Made by a program: the position numbers and the translations under genes. A model generated the notes under the pieces. That model searched no databases. It was given only the letters and a program-made list of their open reading frames with translations, and was not told the DNA's origin. A DNA stretch of 64,000 nucleotides, taken from Micropruina sp. Its GTDB lineage: Bacteria > Actinomycetota > Actinomycetes > Propionibacteriales > Propionibacteriaceae. The stretch covers positions 70,018 through 134,017 of the forward strand of contig JADJTO010000033.1 in assembly GCA_016711105.1 (NCBI GenBank). Reading direction: 5' to 3'. Shown here piece by piece: positions 8,915 to 18,176 of this stretch; position 1 is the stretch's first letter; each line of letters starts with the position of its first letter.

Positions 8915-9822
8915 TGGACGAAGACCGCGATCCCCAGCGGAACCATCCAGAGCACCGCCAAGGTCTGGAGGACGCGGTCGTTGAGCACCACGTCCTCGGG
9001 TTCCCCGGCGTTTCCGGCATCAATGTCCATCGCGTAGCGGAGCAGGGCCAGGGTGAAGGGGGCGATCGAAATGGCCGTCCAGGCGATGCCCCACGGTTCC
9101 AGCGCCCGGTGTTCGAACGCCCACAGGCTGTAGGACATGATCACGATCGAGCAGGAGATCGCCCAGACGAAGCGCAGGTAGCTCAGCGAGTAGCGCTCCA
9201 GCGACTGCCTGGTGCCGGAGTCGGCGCCCAACTCCTTCATCTCCGAATAGCGCTTGCCGGCCACCATGAACAGGGAACCGAACGATGCCACCAGGAGGAA
9301 CCACTGGCTGAGTTCGATCTGTGAGGCGACGCCGCCGGCCACCGCGCGGAGCAGGAACCCCGAGGAGACCATGGCCAGGTCGATGATCGGCTGATGCTTC
9401 AGGAACAGGGAGTAGCCAACTTGGAGCACCCAGTAGGTGGCCAGGGTGAGCGCCAGCAGCGGCGAGACCCACCAGCCCAAGGCCAAGGCGCCGGCCAAAC
9501 AGACCACCGCAAGGACGTTCGCCACCGCGGCGCCAAGCTCTCCGGCGGCGATCGGACGGAAGCGCTTCTTCGGGTGCAGGCGGTCGGCCTCGACGTCACG
9601 GATGTCGTTGATCAGGTAGATCGAGGCGCTGACCAGGGAGAAGGAAACGAAAGCCCAGAGCGAGTTGATCAGCACCTGCGGCTCGAAAAGCCGTCCCGCG
9701 GCCACCGGAGCGGCCAACACCAGGACGTTCTTCACCCACTGTTTTGGTCGCATCGCCCTCAGCCAGGCGGGCAACAGGGACTTCTTCGGGGATTCGACCA
9801 GGGCGGTATCAGCAGTTGTCAT
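8911..9822 (-). CDS. ubiA: UbiA-family prenyltransferase, decaprenyl-phosphate phosphoribosyltransferase-like
   Basis: A 303-residue integral membrane protein with about eight or nine hydrophobic helices. RAMRPKQWVKNVLV at the N-terminus, the first Asp-rich motif NDIRDVEADRLHPKKR and the second region around KRYSEMKELG match the DPPR synthase branch of UbiA, which moves 5-phosphoribose to decaprenyl phosphate for arabinan precursors. I chose the ATG at 9822 over an in-frame TTG 6 nt upstream. It is downstream of maf and co-transcribed with the SDR gene. Whether this organism makes arabinan cannot be seen here. Confidence 0.85.
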   Translation of the reverse strand: MTTADTALVESPKKSLLPAWLRAMRPKQWVKNVLVLAAPVAAGRLFEPQVLINSLWAFVSFSLVSASIYLINDIRDVEADRLHPKKRFRPIAAGELGAAVANVLAVVCLAGALALGWWVSPLLALTLATYWVLQVGYSLFLKHQPIIDLAMVSSGFLLRAVAGGVASQIELSQWFLLVASFGSLFMVAGKRYSEMKELGADSGTRQSLERYSLSYLRFVWAISCSIVIMSYSLWAFEHRALEPWGIAWTAISIAPFTLALLRYAMDIDAGNAGEPEDVVLNDRVLQTLAVLWMVPLGIAVFVQ

Positions 9823-9834
9823 GGCCAAACCAGG

Positions 9835-10452
9835 TTAGCGCCAGAGCGCAGGCCAGGCGACGCCCAACTCACCCAACAGCACGCGCAGCAAAGGAAGGCT
9901 GATCCCGACCACGTTGTGGTAGTCCCCCTCGATGCCGACCACGAACGGGCCCCCGAAGCCGTCCACCGTGAACGCCCCCGCCACCGCGAGCGGCTCGCCG
10001 GTGGCGACGTAGGCCTCGATCTCCTGGTCGGTGAGCTCGGCGAAGTGGACGATGGTGGAGGCCACCGCGGTCCGCTCCGCGCAGCCGGGGTCGCTGCCGG
10101 GGGAGAGCACGATCACCCGATGCCCGGTGTGCAGGACGCCGCTGCTACCCCGCAGGCGCTGCCAGCGCTGCAGCGCGTCCTCGGGATCGGACGGCTTGCC
10201 GAAGGCCGTGCCGTCCACCTCGAGCAGCGAGTCGCACCCGACGATCACCGTTGTCACCTCGACTCCGGTGGCGATCACCAGGGCGCTTACCGCTTCCGCT
10301 TTCAGGTCGGCCAGGCGCGCTGCCAACTGGGCGGGGGTGTCCGCCGCGATCGCGTCCTCGTCCACCCCGGAGACGATGACCTCGGGGCTGAGCCCGGCAC
10401 GCCGCAGGGTTTCCAGGCGCGCGGGGGAGGCCGACGCCAGAATCAGCCTCAT
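9835..10452 (-). CDS. maf: Maf-family nucleoside triphosphate pyrophosphatase
   Basis: A 205-residue protein that hydrolyses non-canonical or modified nucleotides. The N-terminal ILASASPARLETLRRAG, the central GCDSLLEVDG, GKPSDPEDA and the C-terminal NVVGISLPLL motifs are all typical of Maf. I chose the ATG at 10452 because the protein then begins MRLILAS, the family start; longer upstream reading has no family similarity. It precedes ubiA by 12 nt on the same strand. Confidence 0.9.
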   Translation of the reverse strand: MRLILASASPARLETLRRAGLSPEVIVSGVDEDAIAADTPAQLAARLADLKAEAVSALVIATGVEVTTVIVGCDSLLEVDGTAFGKPSDPEDALQRWQRLRGSSGVLHTGHRVIVLSPGSDPGCAERTAVASTIVHFAELTDQEIEAYVATGEPLAVAGAFTVDGFGGPFVVGIEGDYHNVVGISLPLLRVLLGELGVAWPALWR

Positions 10453-10474
10453 CAGCGTTGCTCGTCCGGCTCGC

Positions 10475-11228
10475 TCAGCGGCCGAAGATCTGGCCGAGGA
10501 TGTCGCCCAGACCCCCGCCGGAGGACTGCTGTTCCTGCCGACCCTCGTCGGTGGAGGAAGGTGAGGAGGAGTTCTCGCCGCTGGTCGGCATCCGGAGGTC
10601 ATCGTCCGGCGCTGCCGCCGGTGTCGGTGCGGAAGGGGGAGTCTGGTTGCTGCGGCTGGTCGTTGCGACTGGGCGCCGACTGCTGCGGTGCCTGCCCAGC
10701 CAAGATCTGGCCCAGGAGATCTCCCAGGCCACTCCCGGAGCTGTCGCCAGAGTTGCTCCCGCCCCCGAGAATGCCGCCCAGAATCGGTCCGAGGAGGTCA
10801 CCCAGGCCGCCGCCGGAGGCAGGCTCACTCCGCTCACTCGAGGAGCCCATCCCCAGTTTCTTGGCGATGTAGGCCATCACGAGCGGAGCCAGCAGGGGGA
10901 GCAGCTTGTCCAACAGGCCGCTCGTACCGCCGCCGGACAACGACTGCAGCTGGTCGGGGGAGTTGGCGAAGATGTGCTGCACGATGGCCGCGCCGTCCTC
11001 GGTATCGATTGCTGCCAGATCGACCACACCCGGCTCACCGGCGTGCTGGGTCAGCGCCTGCGCCGGGCTGACCTCGCCCTCAATGTTGCCGGCGTTGGCT
11101 TGCAGGCCACCGAACAGGGCGGGCAGAACCTGCAAGACCGCCTGCTCGGCCGTGGCCTCGTCGGTGCCCAGGCTTGCGGCCAGTTGGCCCAGCGGAAGGT
11201 CGGCGAGGATCTCCTCAACGGCGTCCAT
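10475..11228 (-). pseudogene. DUF937-domain protein, frameshifted in its C-terminal tail
   Basis: From the ATG at 11228 the frame encodes a DUF937-type domain (about 1-130), then Gly/Ser-rich repeats of the form GGLGDLLGPILGG, and stops at 10599. Another frame continues the same theme with SGGGLGDILGQIFGR and stops at 10475. The switch falls near the G5 run at 10635-10639; dropping one base restores a single reading frame of about 250 residues. Function of the family is unknown. Gene lies between the carboxylase epsilon gene and maf. Confidence 0.75.
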
Positions 11229-11273
11229 GTGGTGTCCTTTCGTGACGGTCAGAGTCGCGCTGCGATGCGCGAA

Positions 11274-11498
11274 TCAGCGGTGGCTGCGCAGCGAGAGCCG
11301 CCACGCATCGGTGCTCGGGGAGGGCAGGTTCCGCAACTGCTGCCGGGGCGAGGCCCAGGTCGAGCCGACCAGCGGTGCCTCCCCGGCGTTGGTCGGAGTT
11401 GCGCTCAGCCTGCTCAGCAGGGCGCTCAGCGCGGCCAGCTCGACATCGCTCGGATGGCCGCTGACGACCGTCCAGTCGGGCGTGTCGGCGGCTTTCAT
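11274..11498 (-). CDS. accE: Acyl-CoA carboxylase epsilon subunit
   Basis: A 74-residue protein typical of the small AccE/PccE subunit that stabilises and activates actinobacterial acyl-CoA carboxylases. The conserved core is VVSGHPSDVELAALSALL, followed by a Trp-Arg C-terminal segment DAWRLSLRSHR. It overlaps the beta-subunit gene by 4 nt, which strongly supports the call. The N-terminus MKAADTPDW fits family members. Confidence 0.9.
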   Translation of the reverse strand: MKAADTPDWTVVSGHPSDVELAALSALLSRLSATPTNAGEAPLVGSTWASPRQQLRNLPSPSTDAWRLSLRSHR

Positions 11499-13066
11499 AG
11501 GGGGATGTTACCGTGCTTCTTCGGCGGTAATTGGGCCCGCTTGGAGCGCAACAGCCGCAGCACACGGGTGATTTCGGCCCGCGTCCGGTGGGGGGCGATC
11601 ACCTGGTCGATGTAGCCCCGTTCGGCGGCGATGTAGGGGTTGGCCAGCTCGTCGTTGTAGGCGGTGATCAGTGCCGCCCGGCGCGCTTCGGGATCCTCGG
11701 ACTCGGCCAGTTCCTTCTTGTACAGGATGTTCACCGCACCCTCGGCTCCCATCACCGCGATCTGCGCGGTCGGCCAGGCCAGGTTCACGTCGGCACCGAG
11801 CGGCTTGGAGCCCATCACGCAGTAGGCACCGCCGTAGGCCTTGCGGGTGATCAGGGTGACCAACGGGACCGTCGCCTCACCGTAGGCATAGATCAGCTTG
11901 GCGCCGCGGCGGATGATCCCGTTCCACTCCTGATCGGTGCCGGGCAGGAAGCCAGGGACGTCCACGAAGGTCAACACCGGGATGTTGAAGGCGTCACAGG
12001 TGCGGACGAAGCGGGCCGCCTTCTCGGAGGCGTTGATGTCGAGGCAGCCGGCGAAGACCATCGGTTGGTTCGCCACCACGCCGACGGCTCGCCCCTCGAC
12101 CCGGCCGAAGCCGCAGATGATGTTGGGCGCGAAGAGGGCATGGACTTCCAGGAACTCGTCATCGAGGACCCGCTCGATCACCCGGTGCATGTCGTAGGGC
12201 TGGTTGGGGGAGTCGGGGATCACGGTGTCGAGTTCGCGATCCGCCTCACTGAGCGCGAGATCTGCCGGTTCCTCCTGAGGGGTCCGCGGCTCGTCCAGAT
12301 TGTTCTGTGGAAGGTAGGCGAGCAGCGCGCGTACGTAGTCCAGCGCGTCCGCTTCGTCGGCGGCCAGGTAGTGGGAGTTACCGGACGTGGTGTTGTGCGT
12401 GCGGCCGCCGCCGAGCTCCTCCATGGTGACGTCCTCGCCGGTCACCGTCTTGATCACGTTCGGTCCGGTGATGAACATCTGCGAGGTCTGGTCGACCATC
12501 ACGACGAAATCGGTCAGGGCGGGGGAATAGACGTGGCCGCCGGCCGCGGCGCCCATGATGATCGAGATCTGGGGGATCACGCCGGAGGCATGGGTGTTGA
12601 GTTTGAAGATCTCCGAATAGAGCCCTAGTGAGACGACGCCCTCCTGGATCCGGGCGCCGCCGCCTTCGACCATGCCGATCACCGGACAGCCGGTCTTCAG
12701 CGCCAGCTCCATCACCTTGACGATCTTCTCGCCATAGACCTGACCCAGCGACCCGCCGAAGACGGTGACATCTTGGGAGAAGACGCACACGGGACGTCCG
12801 TTGATGTCGCCGAAGCCGGTGATCACCCCGTCGGTGTAGGGCCGTTTGCTCGGCATGTCGAAGGCTGTTGACCGGTGCCGGGCGAACTCGTCCAACTCGG
12901 TGAAGGAATCCTCATCGAGCAAGGCCAGCACTCGTTCGCGGGCGGTCAGCTTGCCTTGCGCGTGGTGGCGCTGCACGGCCGCCGCGGGGCTCGGGCTCAG
13001 TGCCTCCTCGGCGCGTCGGGCCAGATCGGCCAGCTTGCCGGCGGTGGTGTGAGGATCGGCAGCCAT
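11495..13066 (-). CDS. accD: Acyl-CoA (propionyl-/acetyl-CoA) carboxylase beta subunit, carboxyltransferase
   Basis: A 523-residue biotin-dependent carboxyltransferase that moves the carboxyl group from biotin to acyl-CoA. Two crotonase-like halves are visible: the N-terminal half with GFGDINGRPV, VIGMVEGGGARIQEG and IMGAAAGGHVYSPAL, and the C-terminal half with FVDVPGFLPG and KAYGGAYCVMGSK. The length matches AccD5/PccB proteins. A TAGGGT box sits 6 nt upstream of the ATG. It overlaps accE by 4 nt; birA is divergent 56 bp away. Confidence 0.93.
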   Translation of the reverse strand: MAADPHTTAGKLADLARRAEEALSPSPAAAVQRHHAQGKLTARERVLALLDEDSFTELDEFARHRSTAFDMPSKRPYTDGVITGFGDINGRPVCVFSQDVTVFGGSLGQVYGEKIVKVMELALKTGCPVIGMVEGGGARIQEGVVSLGLYSEIFKLNTHASGVIPQISIIMGAAAGGHVYSPALTDFVVMVDQTSQMFITGPNVIKTVTGEDVTMEELGGGRTHNTTSGNSHYLAADEADALDYVRALLAYLPQNNLDEPRTPQEEPADLALSEADRELDTVIPDSPNQPYDMHRVIERVLDDEFLEVHALFAPNIICGFGRVEGRAVGVVANQPMVFAGCLDINASEKAARFVRTCDAFNIPVLTFVDVPGFLPGTDQEWNGIIRRGAKLIYAYGEATVPLVTLITRKAYGGAYCVMGSKPLGADVNLAWPTAQIAVMGAEGAVNILYKKELAESEDPEARRAALITAYNDELANPYIAAERGYIDQVIAPHRTRAEITRVLRLLRSKRAQLPPKKHGNIPL

Positions 13067-13122
13067 AAACGCACCCTAGCTGCTGACTCTGACGGATCTT
13101 GGGGACTCGCTACGCTCGGCGG

Positions 13123-13911
13123 ATGCAGGCTTCCGTGGATTCAGCTCGATTGGCTGAGGTGTTCGCCGCCTCCCCGGTGTGGAGGTCGTTCTCCGCGGTG
13201 GTCGAGACCGGGTCGACCAACGCCGACCTGGCCGCGGCAGCCCGGCTCGGAGTGCCCTCGGGCCTGGTGCTCGTCTCGGATCATCAGAGTGCCGGACGGG
13301 GTCGGTTCAATCGCCGCTGGGAGGCTGCCCCGGGGGCATCGGTCGCGCTGTCGGTGTTGCTGCGTCCGCCGACGTCGGTACCGGCCAGCCGCTGGTTGTG
13401 GCTGCCGCTGATCACCGGCCTGGCCGTGGCCGGTGGTTTGCGTCGGGCGGCTGAGGTGCCCGCTGCGGTCAAGTGGCCCAACGACGTGCTGATCGAGGGG
13501 CGCAAGGTCTGCGGGATTCTTGCCGAGCGGGTGGAGCCCTCGACGAGTGACGCTGGCCCGGCCGCAATCCTCGGCATGGGGATCAACATCTCGCTGACCG
13601 AGGAAGAGCTCCCGGTGCCCACTGCCACGTCGCTACGGCTTGCCGGGTCGGACGCGAGCGCGACCGAGGTGGTGGTTGGGGTCCTGACTGAGCTCAGTGA
13701 GTGGTTCCAGGCGTGGGCCGACGGCGCCGACCTGCGCGAGCGGTATGCCGCGGCTTGCGACACCATCGGGCGCCGCGTCCGAGTGCTCACCTCGCCGACC
13801 GAATCCGTGACGGGTGAGGCGATCGGGGTCGACCAGGACGGGCGGCTGCTCGTCCGCCACTCCGGGGGGATGACGGCGTTCGCCGCCGGGGACGTTCACC
13901 ACCTTCGCTGA
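13123..13911 (+). CDS. birA: Biotin-[acetyl-CoA-carboxylase] ligase
   Basis: A 262-residue monofunctional BirA without the N-terminal HTH repressor domain. ETGSTNADL, SAGRGRFNRRWE (biotinyl-AMP loop), KWPNDVL and KVCGILAE are the catalytic signatures; a C-terminal SH3-like domain (about 215-262) follows. It biotinylates the BCCP domain of the carboxylase alpha subunit encoded at 2.2-4.0 kb. The ATG at 13123 lies 6 nt behind TACGCT, so the mRNA is probably leaderless; an in-frame start further upstream falls on the promoter. Confidence 0.93.
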   Translation: MQASVDSARLAEVFAASPVWRSFSAVVETGSTNADLAAAARLGVPSGLVLVSDHQSAGRGRFNRRWEAAPGASVALSVLLRPPTSVPASRWLWLPLITGLAVAGGLRRAAEVPAAVKWPNDVLIEGRKVCGILAERVEPSTSDAGPAAILGMGINISLTEEELPVPTATSLRLAGSDASATEVVVGVLTELSEWFQAWADGADLRERYAAACDTIGRRVRVLTSPTESVTGEAIGVDQDGRLLVRHSGGMTAFAAGDVHHLR

Positions 13912-13977
13912 CGGATCTCGGGGGGAACTCCTGCCCGCAGGGGTGCATCGGGGATGGGTGAGGTGGGTGACAAGGGG

Positions 13978-14340
13978 TGTCAAGGGCCATTGGTTTCTGC
14001 CCGGAGGCGGTCATGAAACCTGCCCGGTGACGGCCATGAGAGTTGCCCGCGGCCGGTTGGTCTATTTGCGACGGGCTCACCCCCTGCCGGCGAGGGCTTG
14101 GGTGAGCCGGACGCGGTCAGGTCGTAAGCATCCACAATGTTCATGATCTCCTCGCCAGACTTCAACATGTCCCTTCCTCGAGTGCTCGACAGGCGCTTCA
14201 GCACCGCCAATCGCACCCGAGGAAGGGGCCCGCACCACACAGACGCGGCCGGGCACAGGTCACAACCGGGCAAATCCCATGACCGCCACCGGGCAGATCT
14301 CATGACCGCCAGCGGGCACTTATCTGACCGTCACTGGGCA
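13978..14340. mobile_element. Relic of an IS21-family element: both ends kept, interior deleted
   Basis: About 50-bp inverted end regions (roughly 13997-14056 and 14273-14340) each contain repeats of the form TGCCCGG.GGCGGTCATGA. Between them, on the minus strand, is a start-like peptide MLKSGEEIMNIVDAYDLT, which matches the N-terminus of IS21 IstA proteins, then unrelated residues. No complete transposase remains. This fits an internal-deletion (MITE-like) derivative. Exact outer borders are estimates. Confidence 0.65.
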
Positions 14341-14381
14341 GTGTCTCGTGGCCGGCGACACAAGGGGTCAGCCGAAGTTAA

Positions 14382-14423
14382 CGTGTGGGGTTAACTACCG
14401 AAGTCGGTAGTTAACCCCACACG
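14382..14423. repeat. Palindromic hairpin, family copy C
   Basis: An 18-bp perfect inverted repeat (14382-14399 and 14406-14423) with a 6-nt loop. It shares its sequence plan (AACGTG[AT]GGGGTT.ACTACCG) with two other hairpins at 46154-46199 and 47231-47276. Confidence 0.8.
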
Positions 14424-15079
14424 CTATTTCTCGCGGGCCGCCCCATGGGTGGGCGGGCGCTTAGCGTGCCAAGGTTGACTCGGGAAGCCAAGAACCGAAT
14501 TGCGGGCCAATTGGGTGGCAAGCGTGAGTAGACGACGGCCCGTCGGCGGGTGCCGGGCTGGAAGAGGTCCCGCCTGGACGCGCCCAGCGCCAGCGCGTTG
14601 GTGGGTGGGCGAGCCGCCGGTCTGACGGCAGTTCCTTCGACGGGAACCGAGCCGGTGCCGAAACGCGTTTGGGCGTGCCGGACGCCGATCGAGTTCGGTG
14701 CGGAGCTGAACGCGTTTGGACACGCGCTGCTGGTGGGCCGGGAGCCGGAACCCGATGGCGGTTGGCATGACGGTGCGCCGCCCGGGAGCGCCGGCGGAAC
14801 CTTCTGCGGGATCCGGAGGGTGTTAGGCCGTGCCGGGGCGCAGCCCGGGAGCGATGCGGACCTGGAAGTCTTTGGACACCCCCCCCTGCTCGCAGGCTGG
14901 GCCCGAAGCGGGGGTGCGTTTGGGATTGCCGACCGCCGGGTCGGGTGCGATGCGGAACGAGCGCGTTTGCACAGTCGCTGAGCGCAGGCCGGGGGGGCCG
15001 GGCCGGGGGGTGCGTTTGGGCGTGCCGGAGTTCCGGCCGGGTGGGGGCCGGTCGGCTCTCGGGCGTCGGCGGCGTCGGG
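14424..15079. other. No gene recognised; imperfect repeats
   Basis: The 656 bp between the hairpin and the 3' end of the DUF222-HNH gene have no convincing coding frame. A word close to GCGTTTGGGCGTGCCGG recurs several times in degenerate form (near 14665, 14707, 14908 and 15008). A stretch of C8 occurs at about 14879-14886. Confidence 0.5.
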
Positions 15080-16718
15080 TCAGGCGGCGGCTTGGGCGGC
15101 GTCTCTGGAGGGGCGTTCTCTGCCGAGGGGGATGGTGCCGTTGGGGGTGACGAGGGCGTGGTAGCCGTGGGGTGATCGCCAGTGGAAGATGCCGTCGAGG
15201 AGTTGGGTGACGTTCCAGTCGGTGTGGGTTTTGGCCCGGTGGGTGCGTTTCCCGAACGGGCCGAGGTTGTTGGCCCGGGTTTGTTGGCTGCCGGGTGGTG
15301 CTTGTGGGTTGTAGGGGATGGTGTGGTCTTGTTCGCAGCCGCGGGCGGCCCGGTTGGACCAGGGGAAGGCTTCCACGGTGTGGCGGAGCAGGATGGCTTC
15401 GCGGAGCCGGTCGGGGATCTCGTATGCGTCGACTGCCGGGAGGTGGTCGTGGTCGAGGACGGGGACGACCCGGACGCGGCTGTGGCCGAGGAACTGCCGG
15501 ACTTGATCGAGGGTGACGGCCCCGACGTGTTCGACCCGGCCGATCCCGGCACTGGAGTTGAGGGTGTCGTCGGCGATGTGGACGTACAGGGTGGTTTTGG
15601 GCAGGAGCCGGTCGGGGTCGATGCCGGTCAGGTCAAGCACGGCCGGCCGTTCCTGGCTGAGCGAGTCTTGGTCGGGGGTGCTGGCTAGGAGTTGGGTGGC
15701 GTAGCCGGGGGTGGCGAGGATACCCAAGGCACGGGCTCGGAGTTGTTGGCGGGTGCCTTGTTCGCCGTGGCAGGTCAGGACGTCGGCGACCCGGTTCAGC
15801 ATGCCGTCGAGGAACAGGCCGTCGCGGGCGGCGAGGCGGGCGAACAGGGTGGTGGAGCCGTCCCGGATCTCGCCCACCAGCACCTCGTGCGCTTGCTGGG
15901 TTTGCTCAGCGCGCGGCGGCGGCTGCTGGGTCGGCTTTGATGATCAGGCTGGTCAGGTGCCGGACGGCTCGTGGCCAGGGCAGCATCAGGGACGCGGTGG
16001 CGAGTTGCTCATCGACCCAGTGGGCCGCTTTGCGGCTCAGTCCGGCGGAGGCGCAGTCGGTGGCGACCCGGGCGGCTTGCCACGTTTCGAGTTCGAGTTG
16101 TTGCACGGCCGTCCAGAGGCGGGGGTGGCGATGTTTCAGGTTGAGGGCGGCCACCATTCGTAACGCTGCGGCGGTGGGGGGGATCCGCAGCACCAGGGCG
16201 AGTTCGTGGGCGAGGAACTCCCCCACCAGCGGGGTTCCATCGGCCCCACCGGCGACCAGCCGTTCCACCCCCCGATTCGCGGTTGCTTCATTGACCCGAT
16301 GCTGGACGCACGCGTCCACGATCAACGACAACTCATCAGCTTGGGCTTGTAGCCGGCGTTCCCGGGCGGCAGCAAGCAGGTCGAACACGTCACCGCCCGA
16401 CGCATCGCGGCTCGGGTCCCCGTCGCTCTGCGCACTGCTCGACGCATCGCGGCTCGGCTCACCGCCGCCCGACTCACCACGGCTCGACTCGCCGCCGCTC
16501 GACTCGCCGCCGCTCGACTCGCCGCGGCCCGACTCACCGCGGCTCGACTCACCACGGCTCGACTCGCCGCCGCCCGACTCACCACGGCTCGACTCACCAC
16601 GGCTCGACTCACCACGGCTCGACTCACCGCGGCTCGACTCGCCGCCGCTCGACGCAGTGCTCGACTCACCGCGGGTCGACTCACCGACACCGGCCCCGCC
16701 TGCTTCTGTTTCGTCCAT
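15080..16718 (-). pseudogene. DUF222/HNH endonuclease-type protein with Ser-Arg-Gly-Glu repeats, frameshifted
   Basis: From the ATG at 16718 the protein has a short leader, about 17 pentapeptide units [SG][RG]GES (roughly residues 10-95), then a DUF222 domain and a stop at 15906. The neighbouring frame continues naturally (AEQTQQAHEVLVGEIRDG) to a C-terminal HNH module with CEQDHTIPYN and NNLGPFGKRTHRAKTH, stopping at 15080. The frames join near 15909-15923, a GCC-rich run. These 13E12-type proteins are repeated in actinobacterial genomes and are presumed nucleases; their role is unknown. The protein would be about 540 residues. Confidence 0.8.
16424..16690 (-). repeat. 15-bp tandem repeat inside the DUF222-HNH gene
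   Basis: Degenerate copies of a 15-bp unit close to CTCGACTCACCACGG are read on the minus strand as the pentapeptide SRGES. Units differ mainly at two positions, giving SRGES, SGGES, GGGES and GRGES. Unit gain or loss keeps the frame. Confidence 0.85.
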
Positions 16719-17490
16719 GTGTTCTATTATGTAGGGACCCTCTGACAGTTTTGGTGCCGCCCGGGGTGAGATCGGTGACCATTCCCAATCATTTCTTTGA
16801 GCGAACCTCCGAACCTCCGAACCTCCGAACCTCCTAGCCTCCGAACCGGGTGCGGGAACCGGTTGTGGTTCTGACCTCTGACCTGTGGTGCGTCGTTGGG
16901 AGGGTCGTCCCGGCCGGTCTCCTCGACTCGGCAACGGCCCTCGCTCCCCCTGTAAGGCAGTGGCAGGGTCGCGCGGGGAGACGCCACACCCGCCGCGCTG
17001 CATCGCTCGCTCGCAAGTTCGGGTTGGTGCCTACAGCCTCCGCCCCGCGGCACGGCAAGCGCCGGTCCTGGAGTCGTACCCGCGAGCGGCGAGATCCGGG
17101 GCGAGTGTGCGCGGGTCGAGGTTGTCGCAAGGGCGAAGCCCGAGAACGGCTGCACCTGGCGATGAGATCGGCCGCGGCCTGATCGCTCGCCATCAGTTTC
17201 GGTGCGTTGCGTCAACCAGGCCCTGGTCCCGCTCGTGGTGGTCAGGGTGTGAAGGCCGGGTGAAAGCTGACTCGCGTGGCCGATCCCCAGTGGACCCCCC
17301 TCGTCGGGGTGTTGGTGTCATACCTGGCTGGTTGAGGTGTCCGCGGGTGCGCCGACCGATGGCGAGGCCGCGCTGGCGGTGGATGAGTGGCCGACCGAGC
17401 AGGTGAACGGGCGCCTGCTTCGTCCTGCACTCGGACAACCCGCGTGGTCGCCCCGGCTGCCTCTTCCGCCGTCACGAGACCTGCACATGC
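16719..17490. other. No gene recognised; octamer repeat
   Basis: About 770 bp between the DUF222-HNH start and the VapBC-like promoter. It includes four tandem GAACCTCC units at 16803-16834 followed by degenerate copies to 16850. No reading frame shows a recognisable domain, and the long open frames have the composition of GC-rich shadows. Confidence 0.45.
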
Positions 17491-17496
17491 TAATGT
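17491..17496 (+). promoter_or_regulatory. Minus-10 box of the VapBC-like pair
   Basis: TAATGT lies 6 nt before the ATG at 17503. The ACATGCTAATGTATGTGTATGT stretch around it contains ACAT/ATGT half-sites and could hold the antitoxin operator (inference). Confidence 0.45.
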
Positions 17497-17502
17497 ATGT
17501 GT

Positions 17503-17754
17503 ATGTCTGTAATGGAGCGTCGACTGCAACTGTTGCTCGACCGGGAGCGCTACGAGCGGGTGCACGCAGAAGCTCTGCGGAGCGGGCGCAGCGTCGCAGC
17601 CGTCATCCGCCAGGCCATCGACATCAGCTTTCCCGGCGATGCCGACCTGCGGGTTGAAGCGGCCCGGCGGCTACTCGCTGTGGTGACGCCTGGAGCCGAG
17701 CCGGACTGGCAGGACACGAAGCGGGCGCTCGAGGCGGATGGCCAGGTCGCATGA
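17503..17754 (+). CDS. VapB-like antitoxin (ribbon-helix-helix type)
   Basis: An 83-residue protein with a basic N-terminal segment RLQLLLDRERYERVHAEA followed by SVAAVIRQAID, the strand-helix-helix order of ribbon-helix-helix DNA-binding proteins. The acidic C-terminal part would bind the toxin. It overlaps the PIN-domain gene by 4 nt, which is the usual antitoxin-first layout of type II systems. The ATG at 17503 was chosen because of the TAATGT box 6 nt upstream; an ATG at 17497 is also in frame. Confidence 0.82.
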   Translation: MSVMERRLQLLLDRERYERVHAEALRSGRSVAAVIRQAIDISFPGDADLRVEAARRLLAVVTPGAEPDWQDTKRALEADGQVA

Positions 17755-18176
17755 CCCTGCGTCTCTTCCTCGACACCGCGATCGTTGCCTACGCTGTCGG
17801 GGGTGAGCATCCCCACCGCGCGGCATGCCGCACCATCATTGAGGCGGCCGCGCGCGGCCAGGTCGAACTCCATGCCAGCGTGGAACTCGTCCAGGAGTTC
17901 TGTTTCCATCGGTTGCGCAGGGGATCCCGGCAGGATGCAGTTACCCAGGCCCGCGACGTAACCGCGCTGTGCGTCCTGCACCCCGTTGACCAGGCGATCG
18001 TCGAGGGAATGCTTGACCTCATTGAACGGACCAACCTGGGCGGACGCGATGCCGTTCATGCTGCCACCGCGATTCGCCAGGGGTTCAGCAGCATCGTCAC
18101 CCCTGACCCGGACTTCGACGCGATCCCGGGCCTGCTGCGGATGGGCCCAACCGAGGCAGCCGCAGAGTGTCCCTAG
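17751..18176 (+). CDS. VapC-like toxin, PIN-domain ribonuclease
   Basis: A 141-residue PIN-domain protein. Acidic active-site residues are seen in LFLDTAIVAYA (first Asp), in VELVQEF (Glu) and in GRDAVHAATA and TPDPDFDAIPG (the later Asp pair). VapC toxins cleave tRNA or rRNA and are held inactive by VapB. It overlaps the antitoxin gene by 4 nt. Location beside IS and repeat DNA fits an acquired module. Confidence 0.85.
   Translation: MTLRLFLDTAIVAYAVGGEHPHRAACRTIIEAAARGQVELHASVELVQEFCFHRLRRGSRQDAVTQARDVTALCVLHPVDQAIVEGMLDLIERTNLGGRDAVHAATAIRQGFSSIVTPDPDFDAIPGLLRMGPTEAAAECP

Noticed and set aside
9394..10872. 492-codon plus-strand frame
   Set aside because: It is antisense to ubiA, maf and the DUF937 gene and has no domain.
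14461..15552. 363-codon minus-strand frame rich in Pro/Ser/Thr
   Set aside because: Its first part is an out-of-frame reading of the HNH gene, and the rest lies in non-coding repeats.
16424..16690. Possible CRISPR array
   Set aside because: Repeats are 15 bp with no spacers and encode SRGES in frame; this is a protein minisatellite.
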